DNA of 64,000 bases from Candidatus Marisimplicoccus framensis (GTDB lineage Bacteria; Bacteroidota; Bacteroidia; Flavobacteriales; Flavobacteriaceae), in the NCBI GenBank assembly GCA_905182065.1, contig CAJIZN010000001.1, positions 620,001 to 684,000 on the forward strand, given 5' to 3'. The notes under the pieces were generated by a model. It was not told the origin of the DNA and made no database searches. It was given only the letters and a program-made list of their open reading frames with translations. Made by a program: the position numbers and the translations under genes. Each line of letters begins with the position of its first letter. The stretch's first letter is position 1. This document shows, piece by piece, positions 10,449 through 21,900 of this stretch.

Positions 10449-11051
10449 TTATTTCTCTAAAAATCTTTTATTTACTTCATCCCAATTTATCACATTGAAA
10501 AATGCATTTATATAATCAGGTCTTCTATTTTGATAGTTTAAATAGTATGCATGCTCCCATACATCAAGACATAGAATAGGTTTTCCTCCACAACCATTAG
10601 GCATTAATGGGTTATCTTGATTAGCAGTAGAGCATATCTCAAGTTTTCCATTTTCTTTAGAACACAACCATGCCCAACCAGAACCAAATCTCGTTGCAGC
10701 TGCTTTACTGAATTCATCTTTGAAATTTTCAAATGATCCAAAATTAGAATTTATAGATTCTGATATCTCTGATTTTGGTTCTCCCCCAGAGTTAGGACCC
10801 ATAATTTCCCAAAATAAATTATGATTATAATACCCTCCAGCATTATTTCTTAATCCACTGTTATCAAGATCTAGTGAATTTAGTATCTCTTCAATGTTTT
10901 TATTTTCATTTTCAGAATCTGAAATAATATTATTTAAATTATTAGTATAACCATTATGATGTTTTCCATAATGAATTTCCATAGTTTTTGCATCTATGTT
11001 AGGTTCTAATGCTTCAAAAGCATAATTTAATTTTGGTAATTCGAATGCCAT
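10449..11051 (-). CDS. sodB: Superoxide dismutase, Fe/Mn type
   Basis: Converts superoxide to peroxide and oxygen in the cytoplasm. The 200-residue length is normal. Metal ligands are all visible: His in [16 protein letters not shown], His in [11 protein letters not shown], Asp in [20 protein letters not shown] and His in WEHAYY. The [16 protein letters not shown] opening is typical of the family. GGxxNHNLFW with GSGWAWL favours the iron or cambialistic type, but metal choice cannot be read with certainty. It is divergent from the large helicase-nuclease gene, with 50 bases between their starts. Confidence 0.96.
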   Translation of the reverse strand: MAFELPKLNYAFEALEPNIDAKTMEIHYGKHHNGYTNNLNNIISDSENENKNIEEILNSLDLDNSGLRNNAGGYYNHNLFWEIMGPNSGGEPKSEISESINSNFGSFENFKDEFSKAAATRFGSGWAWLCSKENGKLEICSTANQDNPLMPNGCGGKPILCLDVWEHAYYLNYQNRRPDYINAFFNVINWDEVNKRFLEK

Positions 11052-11101
11052 AATTTTTTTTTATAAAATTAGGATAATTTTATTAAGTTTCACCATTAAA
11101 T

Positions 11102-14100
11102 ATGGACTACTCATTTAAAATAATAAATTCTTCAGCTGGATCTGGTAAGACCTTTAATCTTGCAATTGAGTATATATCTAAGTTGTTAAAGAGTAATGAT
11201 GATGATCATTTTAAGGCAATGTTAGCTTTAACTTTTACAAATAAAGCTTCAGTTGAAATGAAAGATCGAATATTGCTGTACTTGTCTGATCTTACAAATC
11301 AAAGAAATAAAATCATTCAGGAAATTATTTCTAATAAAACAGGTTTAGATCAACGGACTATAAAAAATAAAGCTTCTAATATTTTAGAAAAAATCTTATA
11401 TAATTATTCATTCTTCAATGTAATTACTATAGATAGTTTCACAAATAATATTATTAAAACTGTTACTGAGGGTATAGAAAATGAAAATGATTCACTTATT
11501 GAACTAGACAGTTCAGTTTATTTAGATCAAGTTATTGAAGAATTATTTACTGATATAAATCACGATAATGAATTAAAAGAGTTGCTCACTGAATTTGCTA
11601 AGTTTAAACTTACAATAAACAAAAGTTGGGATATTTCATATGATTTAAAAGACTTCGGATTATTCATTGATAAAGAATCAAATAGATCACAGGTTAAGTA
11701 TTTTAAGAAAATAAATTTTAGTTCATTTTCTCAAATAAAAAGTCAAATAACTCTAATTAAGAATCAAAACACCTTAGCCATTCGTGATTTATTAGAAAAG
11801 ACTATTGAATTACTTCATCATAATGGTTTAGATGATGATGATTTTAGAGGAGGATATTTCACCAAGTATCTAAAAAACTCAGTTAATGAAGATAATTTTT
11901 CTATAAAGGAATCAATCGAAAATTCTCTAAAAGGGAAATCAAACTTATATAATACTTCTTTAGAAAAAAGTAAAGCAGAAAGTATTGAAAAAATAAGACC
12001 AAATCTTCTCTCTAACTACTTAGAAATTAAAAAACTACTCTTAGATATTTATAAGATTAACTCAACTTTATCTTTTCTCCCATCCTTAGCTCTAATTTCA
12101 AGATTTGAGGAAAAGATGGATAAAATTCAAAGTGATAATAAAATTAGACTTATCAGTAAATTCAACATTCAACTTAATTTACTTATTAAGTTAAATGAGG
12201 CACCATATATTTATGAAAAGCTAGGATCTAGATATGTTGATTTTTTTCTTGATGAATTCCAAGACACATCTGAACTTCAATGGCAAAATTTAATTCCTCT
12301 AATTTCAAATTCTATTCATAGTGAATCTCATGATGGCTCAAAGGGATCCCTCCTAATTGTTGGTGATCCAAAACAATCAATTTATAGGTGGCGTGGCGGC
12401 AAGTTTAATCAATTTGTAAACTTAATATATAATCGTACAAACCCTTTTCATTTTAATCCAGTCTTAGAGAATACAGATATTAACTATAGAAGCTGTAAAG
12501 AAATTATAAATTTCAATTCAGATTTTTTTACTTTTTTAGCTAATAAATTAGAATTGGGAATATATGATTCAGATGATTTAAATTTTAAACAAAAACCGTA
12601 CAAAAAAAATAATGGATATGTATCTGTTAATATATCAGATTATGAATCCTTTTATTCAAATATAGAGGAGCAGATCTTAGATTTATTAAATAGAGGTTAT
12701 TCTCCTTCTGATATAATTATTTTAGTCAGAAAAAATAGATATGCAAAAGAGTTAATCGAAAATATTAATAATTCAAAATTTAATTTAATTTCAAGTGATA
12801 TTCTTCAAATTAATAATTCTGACAAAGTTCAATTTATTATTTCAATTTTTAAATTAAGTTTAGTAGGAAATGATTATGCTGAAAGAAAAAGAGTGATAAA
12901 CTTCCTTTTTACTGAAGGTTATTTTGAAAACAGCTATGAAAGCTTGAATCAATGTTTTTTTATAAATCTTTCAAAAGCTAGTGTAGAAGATTTTTTCTCA
13001 AAAATATCAAGAGAAAATAAATTTGAGTTTAAGCACTTTTTATCTTTGGGCCTTTTGGATGCCTTGAAATACTGTTCATCTATTTTCAACCTAAATATAA
13101 ATGATCCATTTATAATTGCTTTAATTGATAATGTATTCGAATTTCTAGATAGTAATGATAACTCAATCAAAACCTATCTTAACTATTGGAATAAAAAATC
13201 AGAAAAAATAAACTTAAGTATATCTGATAATCAAAATTCAATAAATATATCTACAATTCATAAATCAAAAGGACTAGAATTCCCAGCAGTTATTATACCT
13301 GTCTATAATGATAGACTAGATGAAAACAGTAATAAGGATTTAATTTGGTTATACGAACCTTTTGAAAAGCTAAATATTTTGCAATGGATTTTAATGAGAA
13401 AAACAAAAAATCTTCTTTATATGGGAGATACTGCAAAAGAAATATTTGAGAGCAGTATTCTTAATAATCTATTAGACTCAATTAATTTACTTTATGTAGC
13501 TTTTACAAGAGCTGAAAATGAACTTTATATTATTTCAAAAAAAGATAATTCTGGAGTTAAGACATTCTCTGGTTTAATTCAAGAATTTCTGGATTATAAG
13601 TCGACTTCAGATAATTACTCATTAGGTAAAAAAATAATTAACAAAAATAATTTAACCATAACTAAGCCTATACCAATTGATTTAAAGAAGAAAAAAATTA
13701 ATATAATTTCCACTTCAAAAAATGTTAAACAAGCTAAGTATTTATCAGAAACTCTATCAAAAATCTACAGTAAAGATAAATCTGCAAAAGTTTATGTTTT
13801 TTTTGCAAATGAAAAGTTGGTAAAGCTTGTTAATTTTTATGACAACAATCTTAATTTAAATTTTTCATCAAATTATCATCCTTTTGATTCTAAAATATCA
13901 AAATATGATCATCTTATAATTACAAATATGAATGAGGGTTTTTTCCCTTTCAGTGATATTAAAGAGGGAGTTTTATCTAAATCTGAAAAGCAAAAATTTG
14001 ATAATTTATCTCAATATGATCAAGAAAATATGGTGTCAAATGTTTTTTACAGACTAATTGATAACTCAAAAGAAGTTTACTTAATTTATGATTCAGATCT

Positions 14101-15064
14101 AAATTCATTTATGAGTGGAGAGGAAAGCAGGTATATCAAACAATTAGAATTATTAAAAACAGATTCTCATATATGTGAAAGAAAGGTAATTGAACAAAAA
14201 GTTAGAATTGAAAAAAATGAATCAGCTGTAATTATAAAAGATGATTTAATTAATCAAAGACTTGATGCTATTCTTAAAAAAGGAATATCAGCTTCTACTT
14301 TAAACTTGTTTATAAAAAATCCTTATTTATTTTATGAGCAAAAAATACTAGGTATTAATGATTTTGAAGATTCAAAATATTTAAACTATATGGATCAGGG
14401 AACACTTATTCATAAAGTAATTGAAAAAATATATGAACCCTATATAGGATTAAATCTGGAAGTAAAACATATAGATTTAATGAAAAAGGAACTAGTAAAC
14501 GAATCAATAAATTCTTTTACTGAACTATACTCAAAAGAACCGAAAGGAAAGAACTTAATATTCATTGAAGTATTAAAAGAGTATATAAATAATACTTTAG
14601 ATTATGAAAGAAATCAATTAGAAAATGAAAAAGCACAGATTAAAATTATATCATTAGAACAAAAAATATCTACTAACCTAAAAGTTAAAAACAAAGATGT
14701 AAAGCTTAATGGAATTATTGATAGAATTGATTTATTTAATGGAGAATTAAGAATTATTGATTATAAATCTGGATCTGTAAAGCAAGGAGTGTTAGATCTA
14801 AAAAATATTGAGAATATTAAAAAAGATTATAAGTACTCCTATCTACTCCAGTTGCTTTTCTATAAATATTTAGCTGCAAGTTTTTATCAAAATAAAGAAA
14901 TTAAAGAAGTAGGAATATGTTATTTGAAAAAAAGAAACTCCCCCTTTCAATTTATTAGAAATCAGTCAATATTATCAATTGATGAAATTAAAAACATATT
15001 ATCAGATGTCATTTTGGGTATGTTCGAAACAACTGAATTTATCGATTCGGGAAATCCTCTATAA
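11102..15064 (+). CDS. UvrD-type helicase fused to an AddB-like PD-(D/E)XK nuclease (AddA-AddB fusion)
   Basis: A 1320-residue protein for double-strand-end processing. Superfamily 1 helicase motifs run from AGSGKT (residues 12-17), LALTFTNKAS and DEFQDTS (about 384) to GDPKQSIYRWRGG (about 421), INYRSC, STIHKSKGLEFPAV (about 717) and LLYVAFTRAENELYI (about 796), so the ATPase is intact. The rest does not look like an AddA tail but like a shortened AddB: FFANEKLVKLVN (about 899), ITNMNEGFFPF (about 940), ASTLNLFIKNPYLFYEQKIL (about 1063) and GTLIHKVIEKIY (about 1100). The nuclease core follows, GIIDRIDLFNGELRIIDYKSGS (about 1205-1226), then QLLFYKY. Other Bacteroidota usually encode AddA and AddB as separate genes. 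Its end overlaps convergent crtI by 26 bases. Confidence 0.85.
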   Translation: MDYSFKIINSSAGSGKTFNLAIEYISKLLKSNDDDHFKAMLALTFTNKASVEMKDRILLYLSDLTNQRNKIIQEIISNKTGLDQRTIKNKASNILEKILYNYSFFNVITIDSFTNNIIKTVTEGIENENDSLIELDSSVYLDQVIEELFTDINHDNELKELLTEFAKFKLTINKSWDISYDLKDFGLFIDKESNRSQVKYFKKINFSSFSQIKSQITLIKNQNTLAIRDLLEKTIELLHHNGLDDDDFRGGYFTKYLKNSVNEDNFSIKESIENSLKGKSNLYNTSLEKSKAESIEKIRPNLLSNYLEIKKLLLDIYKINSTLSFLPSLALISRFEEKMDKIQSDNKIRLISKFNIQLNLLIKLNEAPYIYEKLGSRYVDFFLDEFQDTSELQWQNLIPLISNSIHSESHDGSKGSLLIVGDPKQSIYRWRGGKFNQFVNLIYNRTNPFHFNPVLENTDINYRSCKEIINFNSDFFTFLANKLELGIYDSDDLNFKQKPYKKNNGYVSVNISDYESFYSNIEEQILDLLNRGYSPSDIIILVRKNRYAKELIENINNSKFNLISSDILQINNSDKVQFIISIFKLSLVGNDYAERKRVINFLFTEGYFENSYESLNQCFFINLSKASVEDFFSKISRENKFEFKHFLSLGLLDALKYCSSIFNLNINDPFIIALIDNVFEFLDSNDNSIKTYLNYWNKKSEKINLSISDNQNSINISTIHKSKGLEFPAVIIPVYNDRLDENSNKDLIWLYEPFEKLNILQWILMRKTKNLLYMGDTAKEIFESSILNNLLDSINLLYVAFTRAENELYIISKKDNSGVKTFSGLIQEFLDYKSTSDNYSLGKKIINKNNLTITKPIPIDLKKKKINIISTSKNVKQAKYLSETLSKIYSKDKSAKVYVFFANEKLVKLVNFYDNNLNLNFSSNYHPFDSKISKYDHLIITNMNEGFFPFSDIKEGVLSKSEKQKFDNLSQYDQENMVSNVFYRLIDNSKEVYLIYDSDLNSFMSGEESRYIKQLELLKTDSHICERKVIEQKVRIEKNESAVIIKDDLINQRLDAILKKGISASTLNLFIKNPYLFYEQKILGINDFEDSKYLNYMDQGTLIHKVIEKIYEPYIGLNLEVKHIDLMKKELVNESINSFTELYSKEPKGKNLIFIEVLKEYINNTLDYERNQLENEKAQIKIISLEQKISTNLKVKNKDVKLNGIIDRIDLFNGELRIIDYKSGSVKQGVLDLKNIENIKKDYKYSYLLQLLFYKYLAASFYQNKEIKEVGICYLKKRNSPFQFIRNQSILSIDEIKNILSDVILGMFETTEFIDSGNPL

Positions 15065-16511
15065 CAATACTAGAAACAATCTTTCCAGAAATTAGAGAAG
15101 GAGGAACACCAGGACCAGGAACAGTTAATTGTCCTGTAAAATAGAGACCTTTTATTTTTTTACTTTTAATTTTTGGTTTAAAGATTGAAGTTTGAAATAA
15201 TGTATTAGCTAGTCCATATGCATTGCCCTTATAGGAATTATAGTCACTCTTAAAATCTTTAACACAAAACGATTTTTTATAGATTATGTGATCACTAATT
15301 TTCTCTCCAGCAATTTCCTCAATTCTTTTAAGTACTATCTGCAAATATTTATCTCTAATATTTTCTTCATCTTTTAAGTCTGGTGCAATAGGAATTAGTA
15401 TAAAACAATTTTCATGTCCCTCTGGAGCCATATTTTGGTCAGTTAAAGAAGGAAAGTTTAAATAAAAAAGTGGAGATTCAGGCCATTTGGGATTATCGTA
15501 AATTTCAGAAGCATGTTTCCTAAAATCACCATCAAAAAATAGATTATGATGACTAAGTTTTTCTATTTTCTTATCTAAACCAATATAAAATAGTAGTGAG
15601 GAGGGAGCAAATGTTTTCTTATCCCAATAAGAATCAGAATAATTTTTAAGATGATTTGGAATAAGTTTTTCTGTATGATTATAATCTGCCCCACTAATTA
15701 CAATATCACACAAGAAAGTGTTTCCATTAGCAACAACTCCTTTCACTTTCTTATCAGAAACTAATATTTCGTCAACTTGATGATCTGATTTAAATTTTAC
15801 TCCTTTTTCTAATGCAAGTTCAATCATTGACTCAACTACTCTATGCATTCCTCCTTTTTCAGGAAACCAAGTTCCTAAACCAAAATCTGCATGATTCATT
15901 ATATTGTAAAATGCTGGAGTGTTTTCTGGTTTAGCACCAAGGAAAAGAGCTGGAAACTCAAGAATCTGTCTTAGCTTATTATTTTTAAAGTATTTAGATA
16001 CTTCAGATTTTATATTTGTGGCAAAATATCGTAATCTTCTAATTGTTCCTAATGTTATCAGTTCTAGAATAGACTCTCCAGGTTTGTAGACAACTTTTTC
16101 CATAGCAATGGAATAATTTTTTTTTGCCTCAGCCATAAATTTCATCAATTTTTTTGATGAACCTTTTTCATGTTCTTCAAAAGTCTGACTTATTTTTTCT
16201 AGATTATCTCCAATTTCTATGAAGTCATTTTTAGCAAAGTAAACACGATAAGCAGGGTCTAATTTTTTTAGAGTGTAATAATCATCAACTTTTTTATTGA
16301 AATCATTAAAGTACTTTTCAAATACATCAGGCATCCAATACCATGATGGACCCATATCAAAAGTAAAGCCTTGTGCTTTGAATTTTCTAGCTCTACCGCC
16401 AAAAGATTTATTTTTTTCAAGGATAGTTACATCATAGCCTTTATCTGCTAAATATGTAGAAGCAGAAATTGAGGAAAACCCAGATCCAATAATTATAATT
16501 TTTTTAGTCAT
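15039..16511 (-). CDS. crtI: Phytoene desaturase
   Basis: FAD-dependent desaturase converting phytoene towards lycopene, the first coloured step of carotenoid synthesis; membrane-associated. The 490-residue length is typical. The N-terminal dinucleotide site is IIIIGSGFSSISASTYLADKG, followed by ILEKNKSFGGRARKF and the family segment FDMGPSWYWMPDVFE near residue 53. The C-terminal FAD-binding region is KGLYFTGQLTVPGPGVPPSLISGK. No phytoene synthase (crtB) is adjacent. The downstream carotenoid operon near 28-31 kb encodes the tailoring steps. A 31-codon membrane ORF overlaps its start by 8 bases, and its 3' end overlaps the helicase-nuclease gene by 26 bases. Confidence 0.94.
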   Translation of the reverse strand: MTKKIIIIGSGFSSISASTYLADKGYDVTILEKNKSFGGRARKFKAQGFTFDMGPSWYWMPDVFEKYFNDFNKKVDDYYTLKKLDPAYRVYFAKNDFIEIGDNLEKISQTFEEHEKGSSKKLMKFMAEAKKNYSIAMEKVVYKPGESILELITLGTIRRLRYFATNIKSEVSKYFKNNKLRQILEFPALFLGAKPENTPAFYNIMNHADFGLGTWFPEKGGMHRVVESMIELALEKGVKFKSDHQVDEILVSDKKVKGVVANGNTFLCDIVISGADYNHTEKLIPNHLKNYSDSYWDKKTFAPSSLLFYIGLDKKIEKLSHHNLFFDGDFRKHASEIYDNPKWPESPLFYLNFPSLTDQNMAPEGHENCFILIPIAPDLKDEENIRDKYLQIVLKRIEEIAGEKISDHIIYKKSFCVKDFKSDYNSYKGNAYGLANTLFQTSIFKPKIKSKKIKGLYFTGQLTVPGPGVPPSLISGKIVSSIVIEDFPNR

Positions 16512-16599
16512 TTTTAGAGGTCATGTAGTCATAAAAAATAGCACCTAAAACTACAATCATTGAGAGAATAACTATAAACACAACAAATGATTTACTCAT
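16504..16599 (-). CDS. 31-residue single-pass membrane peptide overlapping crtI
   Basis: Encodes MSKSFVVFIVIL, then a continuous hydrophobic helix (to GAIFY) and a short polar tail DYMTSKND. Its stop overlaps the crtI ATG by 8 bases, a layout that favours translational coupling, and it starts just 10 bases from the divergent lipoprotein ORF. No family is recognised. A small membrane anchor or leader peptide for the desaturase operon is possible. Conservation in relatives would be needed to be sure it is a gene. Confidence 0.4.
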   Translation of the reverse strand: MSKSFVVFIVILSMIVVLGAIFYDYMTSKND

Positions 16600-16651
16600 A
16601 TTTAAAATATTGAATCATAAAAGTATAAAATATCGTAGATTTAGTTCAATT

Positions 16652-17164
16652 ATGAGAGCATTTTTAGATAAGAAATTTTTATTAATTATAATTCTAATTA
16701 CATCTTGTGATCAAACTGCAGAGATCAACTCTAATTTAGAAGATGACACAGAGAAAATAGTTGAAGCAATTTTTGAAGTACCTCTTAAACTTGATGATAA
16801 ATTTAAACAAGAAAATAATCTTGATAATTGGTCTGAATTCAATCGTCTTGAATATAATATTTTAGTCTTGGCTAATTCAATTTCGGGATATCTTGACAAT
16901 GATTTCAATTATTTATCAGAAACATTGAATTCCCTTGCTAACAATTCAGATGATATATTGGGTTCAGAATTTCAATTATATCAAGATCGACTAGAAATAA
17001 AGGGTAGAATGAAACTTTTAAATATTCAAATACAAAAAACCAAGTTGAATATTAAAGATTGGAATAAACAAAAGGGACTTGAAGAATTAAATAAGATATT
17101 AATATTCTTTAATTATACAGTTCAAACTATTAAGTCAGTTTCAAATAATAATCTAATCGATTAA
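16652..17164 (+). CDS. Predicted lipoprotein, unknown function
   Basis: From the ATG at 16652 the product is about 170 residues: [19 protein letters not shown], a short signal with Cys at a lipobox (ILITSC-D), then a soluble, mostly helical, acidic region. Helices such as [20 protein letters not shown] suggest a small helical bundle. The upstream ATG at 16610 would put 14 basic residues before the signal, so the later start is preferred. It is convergent with metG, overlapping by 4 bases. I do not recognise a domain. Confidence 0.65.
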   Translation: MRAFLDKKFLLIIILITSCDQTAEINSNLEDDTEKIVEAIFEVPLKLDDKFKQENNLDNWSEFNRLEYNILVLANSISGYLDNDFNYLSETLNSLANNSDDILGSEFQLYQDRLEIKGRMKLLNIQIQKTKLNIKDWNKQKGLEELNKILIFFNYTVQTIKSVSNNNLID

Positions 17165-18849
17165 ATATCGTTTTTTAATCTGCTAATTTGAAATTCAATT
17201 TCAGAATCTTCTATTCTTCTAAATAACATTTCCTTATTAGTAATTGTAAAATTAAAATTTATTTCGCGACCTAAATTATCAAGATTAGACCAATCAGATT
17301 TATTTAGACCAATCATTTTTTTAAGCTTTTTAGATGTATGAGGAATAAATGGTTCAGAAAGAACTGCTAAGTAAGAAACAATTTCAAAAGAAGTTTTTAA
17401 AATCTGTTCAACTCTTTCTGGGTTTTCATTTTTTATCTTCCATGGCTCAGTATCTGCAAGAAATTTATTACCTATCCTAGCTATATTGATAAGGCTTTTC
17501 AACGCCTCCCTAAATTTAAACTGATTTAGATTCGATTCTATATCATTTTTTTGAGATATAACTTCATTAAGAATTTCATTATCATTATCATTTATATTAT
17601 CAGGATTTGGTATTTTACCTTCATAATATTTATCTATCAATGACAGTACACGGTTAGTATAGTTTCCATAAATCGCAACTAACTCACTGTTATTTCTAGT
17701 TTGAAATTCTTTCCATGTAAAATCATTATCCTTTGTTTCAGGGCAAGTAGATGTTAGTACATATCTAAGCACATCCTGCATATTAGGAAAATCAATTAGA
17801 TATTCATGAAGCCATACCGCCCAATTTCTAGAGGTAGATATCTTATCTCCTTCAAGATTAAGAAATTCATTTGCTGGAACATTTTTAGGTAAAATAAAAT
17901 CTCCAAACATTTTAAGCATTATTGGAAAAATAATACAATGAAATACAATGTTGTCTTTTCCTATAAAGTGTATAAGATTAGTTTTAGGGTTCTTCCAATA
18001 ATCTTCCCAATTCTTATTATTTTTTTTGGCCCATTCTTTGGTTGACGAAATATATCCAATGGGTGCTTCAAACCAAACATATAATACTTTTCCGTCATCA
18101 CCATCAACTTGAACAGGTATACCCCAATCTAAATCTCTGGTTACTGCTCTTGGTTTTAATCCACTATCAAGCCAAGATTTTACTTGACCAGTAACATTAG
18201 CCTTCCATATATCCTTATTTTCAACTGTTATCCAATTTCTAAGGAATTCTTCAAACTCATTAAGTTTTATATAGTAATGTTTTGTCTCTTTTAAAATTGG
18301 AGTAGAATCTGATATAGTTGATTTTGGATTTTTTAATTCTTCTGGACTTAAAGTTGATCCACATTTCTCACATTGATCTCCATATGCATCTTTAGCATTA
18401 CATATTGGACAATCACCTGAAATATATCTATCAGCTAAAAATTGATTTTCTTTAGTATCGTAAAATTGTTCAGATGTTTTTAAAGAAAAAAGATTTTTTT
18501 CTTTAAGTGTATTAAATAATTCTAAGGATGTTTCATGGTGAATTTTTTTGGATGTCCTAGAATAGTTGTCAAATGAAATTCCAAATTCCTCAAAAGATGT
18601 TTTTATGATATTATCATATTTATCAATTAACTCTTTAGGAGATATAGATGCCTTTTTTGAAGCTAAAGATATAGCAACACCATGTTCATCACTTCCACAT
18701 ATAAATGCAACGTCATTATCTGTTAGTCTTTTATATCTTGCATATATATCTGCAGGGATATAAACACCAGCTAAATGACCAATGTGAATGGGTCCATTAG
18801 CATATGGCAATGCCGCAGTAATTGTGAAAGTTTCTTTATTTTTTAACAT
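17161..18849 (-). CDS. metG: Methionyl-tRNA synthetase, short form without C-terminal tRNA-binding domain
   Basis: Class I synthetase that charges tRNA-Met. The 562 residues include the HIGH box ([10 protein letters not shown] near residue 20), the zinc knuckle [19 protein letters not shown] near residue 145, the KMSKS equivalent [13 protein letters not shown] near residue 335, and an anticodon-binding helical domain. The protein ends ISRLKNDI just after that domain. The roughly 110-residue EMAPII-like tRNA-binding domain found at the end of many Bacteroidota MetG proteins is absent, and there is no room for it because the convergent lipoprotein gene follows at once. Such short forms work as monomers in other bacteria. 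Confidence 0.95.
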   Translation of the reverse strand: MLKNKETFTITAALPYANGPIHIGHLAGVYIPADIYARYKRLTDNDVAFICGSDEHGVAISLASKKASISPKELIDKYDNIIKTSFEEFGISFDNYSRTSKKIHHETSLELFNTLKEKNLFSLKTSEQFYDTKENQFLADRYISGDCPICNAKDAYGDQCEKCGSTLSPEELKNPKSTISDSTPILKETKHYYIKLNEFEEFLRNWITVENKDIWKANVTGQVKSWLDSGLKPRAVTRDLDWGIPVQVDGDDGKVLYVWFEAPIGYISSTKEWAKKNNKNWEDYWKNPKTNLIHFIGKDNIVFHCIIFPIMLKMFGDFILPKNVPANEFLNLEGDKISTSRNWAVWLHEYLIDFPNMQDVLRYVLTSTCPETKDNDFTWKEFQTRNNSELVAIYGNYTNRVLSLIDKYYEGKIPNPDNINDNDNEILNEVISQKNDIESNLNQFKFREALKSLINIARIGNKFLADTEPWKIKNENPERVEQILKTSFEIVSYLAVLSEPFIPHTSKKLKKMIGLNKSDWSNLDNLGREINFNFTITNKEMLFRRIEDSEIEFQISRLKNDI

Positions 18850-18921
18850 TAAAAACTATTGATAATAATTGAAAACGAATCCAAGATAAAATATTAAATT
18901 AGTAATTGAAACTATTCCTAA

Positions 18922-21900
18922 ATGTTTTTAATTTTCGATACTGAAACTACTGGATTACCAAAAAAATGGAGTGCTCCTCTAACAGATTTTGATAATTGGC
19001 CAAGAGCAATTCAAGTTGCTTGGCAAGTTCATGATATAAGTGGAAACTGTATATCAAATCAAAGTTATGTTGTTCATCCTGACGGTTTTTCAATTCCTTA
19101 TGACTCCGAAAAAATACATGGAATTTCAACTCAATTAGCAAAAAAAATTGGAGTAGATATTAGTTTTGTTTTGAATAAATTTCAGGAGGATTTAAAAAAG
19201 TCACAATTTATGTGTGGACATAATTTAAATTTTGATGAAAAGATTTTAGGAGCTGAATATTTAAGATCTGATGGAAACAATCCATTACAAGATTTTCCTA
19301 AAATAGATACCTGTACAGAAGAAACAGCAGGAATTTGTATGCTAAAAGGGGGAAGAGGAAGGAAATTTAAGTTACCTACTTTGATGGAGCTTTACACTCA
19401 TTTATTTAATAAAAAATTTGAGTCTGCTCATAATGCATCTGCTGATGTTGAAGCAACAGCATTATGTTTATTTAAATTATTAAAAGACCAAAAAATTCAT
19501 CCTAACTCTCTTTCAACTCATATAGATATTATTGAAAAACTCACTGATCTTGATCTTAATAAGATTAAAGTTATTGATATAGTGCATATTAATTTATTTG
19601 AAGAATCGAAACTATTAAAGGAAAATGTAAAGCTAGATACTATTGAAGAATCTAATCCAATAAAAGAAGCTTCACAAGAATTTAAATTTGGGCATCTTCA
19701 TTCCTACACTCAATTTTCAATTTTACAATCAACATCAAAGATTTCAGATTTATTAAAATATTCTATAGAGCATTCTCATGATGCAATAGCTATTACTGAT
19801 AAGTCAAATCTTATGGGTGCATTTCATTTTATCAAAACACTTAAAAATTACAATGAAAATTTACAAGAAGGTCAAAAATATATTAAACCAATAATAGGTT
19901 GTGAGTTAAATGTATGTGAAAATCATCTAGATAAATCTAACAGAGATGATGGATATCAAATGATATTTTTAGCAAAAAACAAAAATGGTTTTAGAAATAT
20001 TTCAAAATTAAGTTCAATTGCTAATATTGACGGTTTTTATTATCTCCCTAGGATTGATAAAAATATTCTTAGCAAATATGCTGAAGATGTAATTGTTTTG
20101 TCTGGAGGTCTAAGAGGTGAGATTTCTTCGAAAATTTTGAATCAAGGAGAAGAAAAAGCTGAAGAATCTTTAAGTTGGTGGAAAGACACTTATGGATCAG
20201 ATTTTTATCTGGAAATTCAAAGACATCAACAGGAAAATGAAGATTATGTTCTACCTATAATTAAAGAATTTAGCTCTAAGTATGGAATAAAACTTATTGC
20301 TACAAATAATTCTTTTTATACTACTAAATCTGAAGCTAATGCACATGATATATTATTATGTGTTAGAGATGGTGAAAAGCAAGCAGTTCCAATTGGAAGA
20401 GGAAGAGGATTTAGATATGGTTTGCCTAATGAGGAGTACTGGTATAAATCAAAGGATGAAATGTTCAAGCTTTTCAGCGATATTCCTGATAGTATTTACA
20501 ATATTTCTGATATAATAGATAAAGTTGAACCTTTTGATCTTGCAAGGGAAGTATTGCTCCCTGATTTTACCGTACCAGAAAAATTTATCCAAAAAAATGA
20601 CTTTAACAGTCAAAAAGGACAAAACCTTTATTTAAGACATTTAACTCTAGAGGGAATAAAGACAAAATATAAAAACCTAGACAAGGCTCTCCAAGAGAGA
20701 ATAGATTTTGAACTTGAAGTAATTTCTAAAACAGGATACCCTGGATATTTCTTGATTGTACAAGACTTTATTAATGCTGCAAGAGAAATGGGAGTATCTG
20801 TAGGACCAGGAAGAGGATCAGCTGCTGGATCAGTTGTAGCTTATGCTCTGGGTATAACTAGTATTGATCCTATCAAATATAATTTACTTTTTGAAAGATT
20901 CTTAAACCCTGATAGAGTTAGTTTACCAGATATAGATATTGATTTTGATGATGAAGGAAGAAATAAAGTTATAGAATATGTAGTAGATAAATATGGATCT
21001 CAACAAGTTGCTCAAATAATTACTTACGGAAGAATGGCAGCTAAATCATCAATCAGAGATACAGGCAGAGTTCTTGATTTATCATTATCTGAGGTTGATC
21101 GAATTTCAAAGCTAGTGCCAAACATGAAGCTTGGAGAAATTTTTTCTAAAAAAGATGCTGACTTAAAATTAGAGCTTAGGACAGATGAATTTAGTAGAGT
21201 AAGTGAGTTGAAAAAACTTTATAATTCTTCGGACTTATCAGCTCAAACATTAAAACAAGCAAGTATGTTGGAAGGTTCTCTTAGAAACACGGGTATCCAT
21301 GCTTGTGGTGTTATTATAACACCAAGTGATATTTCGGAATTTGTGCCAATTACTAAAGCAAAAGATTCAGATTTTTATGTAACTCAATTTGATAATTCAG
21401 TAGTTGAGGATGCAGGACTTTTGAAAATGGATTTTTTAGGTTTAAAAACACTGACTATTATAAAGGACACAGTGAAATTGATCAAATATAAATATGACAT
21501 TCAACTGAATCCTGAAGAATTTCCTTTAGATAATGATAAAACATATCAATTATTTCAAAAAGGAGAGACAGTGGGAATTTTTCAGTATGAATCGCCTGGA
21601 ATGCAAAAATATTTAAAGGAATTGAAACCCTCAGATTTTAATGATCTTATTGCAATGAATGCACTCTATAGGCCAGGTCCATTAGAATATATTCCATCAT
21701 TTATTGCCAGAAAACATGGGTCTGAACCTATTGCATATGATTTGCCAGAAATGGAAGAGTTTCTTAAAGAGACATATGGTATCACAGTATATCAAGAGCA
21801 GGTGATGTTATTGTCTCAAAAAATTGCAGATTTTTCAAAAGGTGAAGCTGACTTGCTTAGAAAAGCAATGGGTAAGAAAATCTTCTCTTTAATTGAGAAG

